Source: an uncultured Paenibacillaceae bacterium (GTDB taxonomy: Bacteria > Bacillota > Bacilli > Paenibacillales > DA-C8). From it: DNA of 47,124 nucleotides. Shown here piece after piece: positions 41,849 through 47,124 of this stretch. A program made the position numbers and the translations under genes. The notes under the pieces are model-generated. The model had not been told where the DNA came from, made no database searches, and saw nothing but the letters and a program-made list of their open reading frames with translations. The stretch covers positions 1 through 47,124 of the forward strand of contig CALGAO010000124.1 of NCBI GenBank assembly GCA_937957685.1, read 5' to 3'. How positions within the stretch are numbered: the stretch's first letter is position 1; each line of letters starts with the position of its first letter.

Positions 41849-41960
41849 CACAGGATCGGTTGCCATAAGGATGGGCCGCAAGGCAACCTGCCGACAGAAT
41901 GAACGGTTGCGCCAGGATGAACGGGAGTCGGGAATCCGTATAGTTGTGAGTTGATGGGAT

Positions 41961-41997
41961 AGCCGTGGACATCGGAGGGATGCTCGCGGCTTTTTTT
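41961..41997 (+). terminator. Rho-independent terminator after the hybrid kinase
   Basis: AGCCGTGGACATC pairs with GATGCTCGCGGCT (with mismatches) and is followed by seven T. Confidence 0.8.
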
Positions 41998-42025
41998 GAT
42001 GAGCCAGAAAGCGTCGATGGCAGAC

Positions 42026-42054
42026 TTGATGTTCTATTATATAATAATTAAGAT
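42026..42054 (+). promoter_or_regulatory. Sigma-A promoter of the cardiolipin synthase gene
   Basis: TTGATG (42026-42031), 17 nt of AT-rich spacer, TAAGAT (42049-42054). The start codon is 53 nt further. Confidence 0.65.
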
Positions 42055-42107
42055 AGGAAAGAGTTGGACGAACAATACGATCCAGATGCAGTGGGGAAGG
42101 AAATATT

Positions 42108-43568
42108 ATGCAGATCAGTTCCGGTGCAATCATATCCCTTATTGTCCTCGTGATGAATATGATCTTTGCCGGTACGGTTATCTTCCTGGAACGGCGCAAT
42201 GTGGCCGTAACCTGGGCATGGCTTCTGGTCCTGATGTTCCTGCCGGTCGTTGGATTTGTCGTGTACATATTCCTCGGTCAGAATCTGAACAGGCGCAAGG
42301 TTTATCGCCTGGCCAGCGAGCAGGTCAGCACGCTGAATCAGATAGTGGCCAAGCAGCATTCCGAGCTGGAGTCCATGAGCTTTCATGATCCGGCAGCCGA
42401 ACATCACAGGCGCCTCATTCAGATGAATCTTGTAAGCGGGAATTCCGTGTATACGCAGGACAATGAGGTTACCATCTTCACCGACGGGAAGGACAAGTTT
42501 GCCGATGTGCTGCGAGCCATTGAAGGGGCCAGGCATCACATCCATATCCAGTATTATATCTTCCGCGGCGACCAATTGGGCCAGGATATGCTCCAGGCTC
42601 TGGTGAGGAAAGCCAGGGAAGGAGTCGAGGTCAGATTGCTCGTCGACCATCTGGGCTCCATCAACACCCCGGGCAATTTCTTCGATGAGCTGCGGAAAGC
42701 AGGCGGTATGGTGGAGTATTTCTTCCCACTCAAGCTGCCGACTTTGAGCCTGAGGTTGAATTATCGCAACCATCGCAAGCTGGTGATCATCGACGGGACC
42801 ATCGGTTACATCGGCGGATTTAACGTGGGAGACGAGTATCTCGGACTCAATCCGCGATTCGGCTATTGGCGGGATACGCATCTGAGGATCGAGGGAAGCG
42901 CCGTGAAGCAGATGCAGGCCCAGTTTCTGATGGATTGGCATGTCTCCTGGAAGCTGAAGGTGAAGGACCATTTCAATCGGGTGGACATGACCTACTTCCC
43001 CGATGTGCCGGGATGCGGCAAGGCTGGCATCCAGATCCTGTCGAGCGGTCCGAACAATGCTGAGGAGCAGATCAAGAATGCCTATATCCGCATGATCTCT
43101 TCCGCGCAGCGGTATGTCTATATCCAGACGCCTTACTTCATCCCGGATGAGAGCATGTATGCAGCGCTTCGCATCGCCGCCATGTCCGGCGTGGACGTGC
43201 GCCTGATGATGCCGGGCAAGCCCGATCACAAATTCGTCTACTGGGCTTCCATCTCGTATTTCGAGCATATGCTGGAAGCGGGCGTGTCTTGCTACGTCTA
43301 CAAGAAGGGCTTCCTGCACGCCAAGACGCTCGTCGTCGATGGCGAGGTCGCCTCTGTCGGCACGGCGAACATGGACATTCGCAGCTTCCGTCTGAACTTT
43401 GAGAGCAATGCGATCATCTACGACAGCGCCACTGCGGCCAGGCTGGCGCGCATCTTCCTGGACGACCTTGAGCATTGCGACCAGCTGACTCTGGAGGAGT
43501 ACAAGAAGCGTCCTTTATCCTTGCGTTTCCGGGAATCGATCGCGAGGCTTCTGTCCCCGATTCTGTAG
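42108..43568 (+). CDS. cls: Cardiolipin synthase
   Basis: A 486-aa membrane enzyme condensing two phosphatidylglycerols to cardiolipin and glycerol. Two N-terminal membrane segments (to about residue 60) are followed by two phospholipase-D HKD motifs: HRKLVIIDGTIGYIGGFN (about 218) and HAKTLVVDGEVASVGTANMD (about 404). The length is standard for Bacillales Cls. ATG 42108 has GGGGAAGGAA upstream. It stands alone between terminators. Confidence 0.96.
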   Translation: MQISSGAIISLIVLVMNMIFAGTVIFLERRNVAVTWAWLLVLMFLPVVGFVVYIFLGQNLNRRKVYRLASEQVSTLNQIVAKQHSELESMSFHDPAAEHHRRLIQMNLVSGNSVYTQDNEVTIFTDGKDKFADVLRAIEGARHHIHIQYYIFRGDQLGQDMLQALVRKAREGVEVRLLVDHLGSINTPGNFFDELRKAGGMVEYFFPLKLPTLSLRLNYRNHRKLVIIDGTIGYIGGFNVGDEYLGLNPRFGYWRDTHLRIEGSAVKQMQAQFLMDWHVSWKLKVKDHFNRVDMTYFPDVPGCGKAGIQILSSGPNNAEEQIKNAYIRMISSAQRYVYIQTPYFIPDESMYAALRIAAMSGVDVRLMMPGKPDHKFVYWASISYFEHMLEAGVSCYVYKKGFLHAKTLVVDGEVASVGTANMDIRSFRLNFESNAIIYDSATAARLARIFLDDLEHCDQLTLEEYKKRPLSLRFRESIARLLSPIL

Positions 43569-43632
43569 ATACGGCCAGCTTATGGTCATCTCATGGCGAT
43601 CTCGCGCCGAACTCAACCGCTTAACCGGACTT

Positions 43633-43669
43633 GCTTGCAGAAGGATTTCGACTTTCTGCAAGCTTTTTT
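43633..43669 (+). terminator. Rho-independent terminator after cls
   Basis: GCTTGCAGAA pairs with TTCTGCAAGC (43633-43642 / 43654-43663), followed by six T. Confidence 0.93.
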
Positions 43670-43728
43670 ATGCCCCAATAGTCTCTACCCGTTTCGGATG
43701 ATTTCGTGTATAGTAGTTTATATCAAAA

Positions 43729-43741
43729 GTCATCAGATGAC
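43729..43741. promoter_or_regulatory. Palindromic operator-like site before glcD
   Basis: GTCATC-A-GATGAC is a perfect 13-bp dyad 15 bp downstream of a TATAGT (-10-like, 43709-43714) and 38 bp before the glcD start. It fits a GntR/FadR-type repressor site such as those controlling lactate or glycolate oxidation, but no such regulator gene is in the window. Confidence 0.5.
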
Positions 43742-43779
43742 CTGATCAATTTAAGGTTTCATGTGGAAGAGGAGGGCTT

Positions 43780-45195
43780 GTGTTGATCAATCAATCCGCG
43801 AGAGAAGCGTTGATCCGGATCCTGGGGGAACATTACAAGGACGATCCGCAGACGCTGGTGACGCATTCCTACGATGGAACGCCGATGCAGCAAGCGTTGC
43901 CGGACGCGGTCGTCTATCCGGAAAGCACGCAGCAGGTATCGGCGATCATGAGAGTGCTGCATGAGCACCGGATTCCGCTGGTCAGCCGCGGCTCCGGGAC
44001 CAATCTGTGCGGCGGGACCGTGCCTGTGCAGGGCGGCGTGGTGATGGTCATGCATCGGATGAACCGTATCCTGGAGGTCGATCTGGAGAATCTGACAGCG
44101 ACGGTGCAGCCAGGGGTGAATACGAAGCAGTTCAGCTTGCACGTGGAAGAGCTGGGGCTGTTTTACCCGCCGGACCCGAGCAGCATGGCGGTATCGACGA
44201 TCGGCGGCAATATCGCGGAGTGCTCAGGCGGACTGCGCGGGCTCAAGTACGGCACGACCAAGGATTATGTGCTGGGGCTTGAGGCGGTGCTGGCGAACGG
44301 CGAGGTCATCCGCACAGGCGGCAAGCTGACGAAGGATGTGGCCGGCTATGATCTGACGAAGCTGCTCGTTGGCTCCGAAGGCACGTTGGCGGTCATCACG
44401 GAGGCGATCCTGAAGCTGATCCCGCGGCCGACGCACAAGAAGACGATGCTCGCCATGTACAAGGACATCTACGGAGCCGCACGCACCGTGTCGAAGATCA
44501 TCGAGAGCCGGATCATTCCCGCAACGCTGGAGATCCTGGACAACCCGACGATTCGCGTAGTTGATGATTTCGCCAAGCTGGGCCTGCCTCGCGATATGGA
44601 GGCCATCCTGATCATCGAGCAGGATGGCGATCAGGAGGCGGTCGAGCGGGACATCGCCAGCATCGAGCGGATATGCCGAGGCGAGCTGGCTGACCGTGTC
44701 GAAGTGGCCAGCAGCGATGAGGAGGCGCAGAGGCTGCTGACCGCGCGGCGCAGCGCCTTTACAGCCCTGGCTCGTCTGCGGCCAACGACGATACTCGAGG
44801 ATGCGACCGTGCCGCGCTCGAAGATCGCGGATATGGTGCTGGAGATCAACCGCATCGCCAGGAAGTACAACGTTCAGATCTGCACCTTCGGCCATGCCGG
44901 CGACGGGAACCTGCATCCAACAGCGACAACGGATGCGCGGGATCATGAGGAGATTGCTCGTGTTGATAAGGCGTTCGAGGAGATCTTCGAGGCGGCGATC
45001 CGTCTGGGAGGTACGATCACCGGTGAGCATGGCGTCGGGATCGTCAAGGCGCCATACCTGGAATGGAAGGTCGGAGCAGCAGGGGTGGAACTGATGCGCG
45101 GCATCAAGCAGGCATTCGATCCACATGGCATCCTGAATCCGGGCAAGATGTTCGCGAAGGAGAAGCGGAAACGGGTGGTGATCGATCGTGGCTAG
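43780..45195 (+). CDS. glcD: FAD-linked 2-hydroxyacid dehydrogenase (GlcD-like)
   Basis: A 471-aa flavoprotein of the glycolate oxidase/D-lactate dehydrogenase group. The N-terminal PCMH FAD-binding domain (about 40-220; PLVSRGSGTNLCGGTVP, PPDPSSMAVSTIGGNIAECSGGL) precedes a C-terminal FAD-oxidase cap (CTFGHAGDGNLHP, GEHGVGIVK). GTG 43780 follows GAGGAGGG; TTG 43783 is possible. It overlaps glcF by 8 bp. Bacilli carry a GlcD-GlcF pair without GlcE, as here. D-lactate and glycolate are both reasonable substrates. Confidence 0.93.
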   Translation: MLINQSAREALIRILGEHYKDDPQTLVTHSYDGTPMQQALPDAVVYPESTQQVSAIMRVLHEHRIPLVSRGSGTNLCGGTVPVQGGVVMVMHRMNRILEVDLENLTATVQPGVNTKQFSLHVEELGLFYPPDPSSMAVSTIGGNIAECSGGLRGLKYGTTKDYVLGLEAVLANGEVIRTGGKLTKDVAGYDLTKLLVGSEGTLAVITEAILKLIPRPTHKKTMLAMYKDIYGAARTVSKIIESRIIPATLEILDNPTIRVVDDFAKLGLPRDMEAILIIEQDGDQEAVERDIASIERICRGELADRVEVASSDEEAQRLLTARRSAFTALARLRPTTILEDATVPRSKIADMVLEINRIARKYNVQICTFGHAGDGNLHPTATTDARDHEEIARVDKAFEEIFEAAIRLGGTITGEHGVGIVKAPYLEWKVGAAGVELMRGIKQAFDPHGILNPGKMFAKEKRKRVVIDRG

Positions 45196-46534
45196 GACGA
45201 TGGAAGAAGCGACGGCCGGGAAATTGGCGGAGGCGCTGAAGCTGAAGCTGGATGATGACCAGCTGACGAACTGCATGCGCTGCGGTTTCTGTCTGCCAGC
45301 ATGTCCGACTTTCCGCGAGACCGGCCTGGAGGCGGAATCTCCGCGCGGTCGCATCGCGTTGATGAAGGCGGTGGTGGACGGCCTGATGCGGCCGGACGAT
45401 GCGTTTGAGCAACAGATGAACCATTGCCTCGCCTGCCGGGCTTGTGAGACCGCATGCCCCGCGGATGTGAAGTACGGCAGACTGATCGAGCAGGCGAGAG
45501 ATGCGATCGAGGACCATACGGAGAGCCATCGCTGGTGGGTGAAGTCGGTGCGCAAGCTGGCGTTCAGGAAAGTGTTCCCGGATCAGGGGAGATTGAAGCT
45601 GGTTGGTGGCGCTCTTGCTCTTTACCAGAAGTCCGGGTTGCAGAAGCTGACGAGGGCTACCGGTCTGCTGAAGGTGTTGCCGAAACATCTGCAGGAGATG
45701 GAGCGAGTTCTGCCAGAAGCATCGAGCAAGGGGGTCATCGAGCGCATAGGCGATACGCACCCGGCCAGGGGCGAGAAGATCGCGACGGTGGGTCTGTTTC
45801 GCGGTTGCATCATGGATGTCATGTTCGCCGATACGAATGTGCATACCGTAGATCTTCTGACGGCGGCCGGCTTCGAGGTCGTCATCCCCCGGGAGCAGAA
45901 CTGCTGTGGGGCCCTGCTAGCCCATAGCGGCGAGATGGACGGCGCGAGGGAGATGGCGAAGCGGAATATTCGCGCTTTTCAGGAGGCAGGGGTTGATTAT
46001 ATCGTTTCCAATGCCGGAGGCTGCGGGGCTCTGTTGATCGAGTATGACCATTTGCTGCATGATGATCCGGAGTGGCGGGAGCGGGCGGCATGGTTCGCGA
46101 AGCGCGTCATCGATGTGAGCGAACTGCTCGTTCGCCATGGCAGATTGCCGAAGTTTGCCGATGCGTCAGGAGGGTGCCGGATCACGTACCAGGATTCCTG
46201 CCATCTGCGCAACGTCATGCGGCAGTCGGATGCGCCCCGCAAGCTGATGCGCAGCATCGAAGGGGTGGAGTTCGTGGAGATGAGAGAAGCGGATCGCTGT
46301 TGCGGCTCGGCAGGCATCTATAACATCACGCAGCCCGAGATGGCTGGACAAATCCTTGAGCACAAGATGGAGCATGCCTGCGCCACATCGGCTCATTATC
46401 TGCTGACGAGCAACCCCGGATGCCTGCTGCAGATGAGGCTCGGGATCGACAAACATGATCGCACGGGCAGGATGCAGGCTGTCCATATCGTCGATTTCCT
46501 GCGCGAACGAATGATAGAGGAGTCGCCTCGCTGA
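45188..46534 (+). CDS. glcF: Iron-sulfur subunit of glycolate/lactate dehydrogenase (GlcF-like)
   Basis: A 448-aa electron-transfer partner of GlcD. Two ferredoxin-type 4Fe-4S motifs near the N-terminus are NCMRCGFCLPACP and HCLACRACETACP. Two CCG domains follow (REQNCCGALLAHSG with NAGGCGALL; YQDSCHLRN and DRCCGSAGIYN with SNPGCLLQM). It passes electrons from the flavin towards the quinone pool. GTG 45188 overlaps the glcD stop. Last annotated gene before a long repeat-rich intergenic stretch; no clear terminator hairpin follows. Confidence 0.94.
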   Translation: MARTMEEATAGKLAEALKLKLDDDQLTNCMRCGFCLPACPTFRETGLEAESPRGRIALMKAVVDGLMRPDDAFEQQMNHCLACRACETACPADVKYGRLIEQARDAIEDHTESHRWWVKSVRKLAFRKVFPDQGRLKLVGGALALYQKSGLQKLTRATGLLKVLPKHLQEMERVLPEASSKGVIERIGDTHPARGEKIATVGLFRGCIMDVMFADTNVHTVDLLTAAGFEVVIPREQNCCGALLAHSGEMDGAREMAKRNIRAFQEAGVDYIVSNAGGCGALLIEYDHLLHDDPEWRERAAWFAKRVIDVSELLVRHGRLPKFADASGGCRITYQDSCHLRNVMRQSDAPRKLMRSIEGVEFVEMREADRCCGSAGIYNITQPEMAGQILEHKMEHACATSAHYLLTSNPGCLLQMRLGIDKHDRTGRMQAVHIVDFLRERMIEESPR

Positions 46535-46536
46535 CT

Positions 46537-46952
46537 TTATCCCGACATTTCAGGTGGCCGGTTGTCCATGTTTCGTCTCATCCGATGATTATCCCAATGC
46601 TTCAGGTGGCGAACAGAGGAACAGTTTGGGTCCGCACAGCATCCGATCATTATCCCAATAGCTCAGGGATTGGACAGCGGTGAATTTTCCGGACCGCAGA
46701 ACGATGTTCCATGTCCCGACGGATGTTGCCAAATCAATCCCGACGAGACCTGAGGAAAAGGGATAATGCGCAGAGGGAGCGGGATAGGCAGTGTAACCTG
46801 AATGAATGGGATAAAGATCGGAGGATGCTGAAAGGGAGATAGACCTGAACGAAGGGGATAGAGAGCCGAGGATCAGGAGTGGATAGAACCTGATTGAAGG
46901 GGATAATGGATCGATGGTGCTGGGAGGGTAGGTTACCTGAATGAAGGGGATA
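46537..46952. repeat. Array of inverted and direct degenerate repeats
   Basis: The core is ACCTGAATGAAGGGGATA, or ACCTGA-N6-GGGATA. Five direct copies start at 46748, 46796, 46843, 46888 and 46935 (period about 47 bp), with weaker G-rich GGATAG-like elements halfway between. Upstream, three copies lie in the opposite orientation (TTATCCC-N7-TCAGG; at about 46537, 46589 and 46650), sharing CATCCGAT-like flanks. No coding potential is convincing. The function is unknown. Confidence 0.8.
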
Positions 46953-47094
46953 TTGCACCGGGGGCGGGGAGGCCAGCAACTGGTTGCAATATGAGCGAAA
47001 ATCTTGGTTTTGTGCCGTACAATTGCCGCTTCAAAACTTTTACATTAAGAGCCTATCCGAAAACCATTATAAGCAAGTAGGAAAACGGTGGAAC
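46953..47094. other. Intergenic stretch after the repeat array
   Basis: No gene is seen. From about 47040 the sequence becomes AT-richer than the GC-rich array before it (TACATTAAGAGCCTATCCGA...). This could be the leader of a gene or the end of a mobile element. Too little is present to decide. Confidence 0.35.
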
Positions 47095-47124
47095 ATGTCG
47101 AATTCCTTCAAGAGAAGCACTTGG
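47095..47124 (+). CDS. Possible 5' end of a gene running off the window
   Basis: ATG 47095 opens the frame MSNSFKRSTW to the window end, with GGTGG 3-7 nt upstream. Ten codons are not enough for identification. A transposase start is one possibility given the composition change, but this is speculative. Confidence 0.25.
   Translation, partial: MSNSFKRSTW

Noticed and set aside
46748..46952. CRISPR array
   Set aside because: The repeated core is about 18 bp and degenerate, the spacers are themselves partly repetitive, and no cas gene is in the window.
46734..46979. An 81-codon minus-strand frame across the terminal repeats
   Set aside because: Its repeated motif (for example SIPFVQVYLPFS) merely translates the DNA repeat. 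No ribosome binding site was found.

Overview
The window looks like chromosome from a fairly GC-rich member of the Paenibacillaceae (Paenibacillus/Cohnella type). This is inferred from strong AGGAGG-type ribosome binding sites, several TTG/GTG starts, sigma-A-type promoters, hairpin-plus-T terminators, a LiaFSR/Psp envelope-stress cluster, a membrane-bound AraC regulator and ATPase-less CUT1 sugar transporters. No rRNA, tRNA, CRISPR array or complete insertion sequence was seen.

Layout. 1-2955: palindromic tandem repeats, an unrecognised 175-aa protein, and a membrane-anchored LysM/G5/NlpC-P60 wall hydrolase. 3035-9195 (minus strand): a MetQ-MetN-MetI type importer behind a perfect consensus promoter, followed by an enoyl-CoA hydratase-like protein, an FMN 2-hydroxyacid oxidase and a class III CoA-transferase. 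9494-20814: a membrane AraC/CACHE regulator, two tandemly duplicated permease-permease-lipoprotein cassettes and a GH105 unsaturated glucuronyl/galacturonyl hydrolase. Together these suggest uptake and degradation of pectin (rhamnogalacturonan) oligosaccharides. Both cassette promoters carry a CcpA cre-like site. 21100-25849: a LiaI-like membrane protein, two PspA paralogues flanking a PspC, then LiaF-LiaS-LiaR.

26079-31913 is an operon of an RpiR-type regulator, MurQ and a ferric/phosphonate/sugar-phosphate-type ABC importer. It has no PTS permease and suggests a PTS-independent route for MurNAc-6-phosphate. 32051-38294 is a compact biosynthetic operon. It opens at a rearrangement junction, where a response-regulator remnant abuts a tandem-GNAT gene. 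It continues with a fused ketosynthase/chain-length-factor gene broken at a G7 run, an ACP, an active ketoreductase, a catalytically dead ketoreductase homologue, an AcpS-type phosphopantetheinyl transferase and a small peptide with a double-glycine leader and two CxxC pairs. This is the best candidate for an undescribed system: possibly a fatty-acyl or polyketide chain joined to a ribosomal peptide by the GNAT. It is followed by a very large hybrid histidine kinase.

42108-46534 holds a cardiolipin synthase and a glcD-glcF operon with a palindromic operator-like site. The last 590 bp are intergenic and carry an unusual array of inverted and direct degenerate repeats. An open frame that may be the start of another gene runs off the end.
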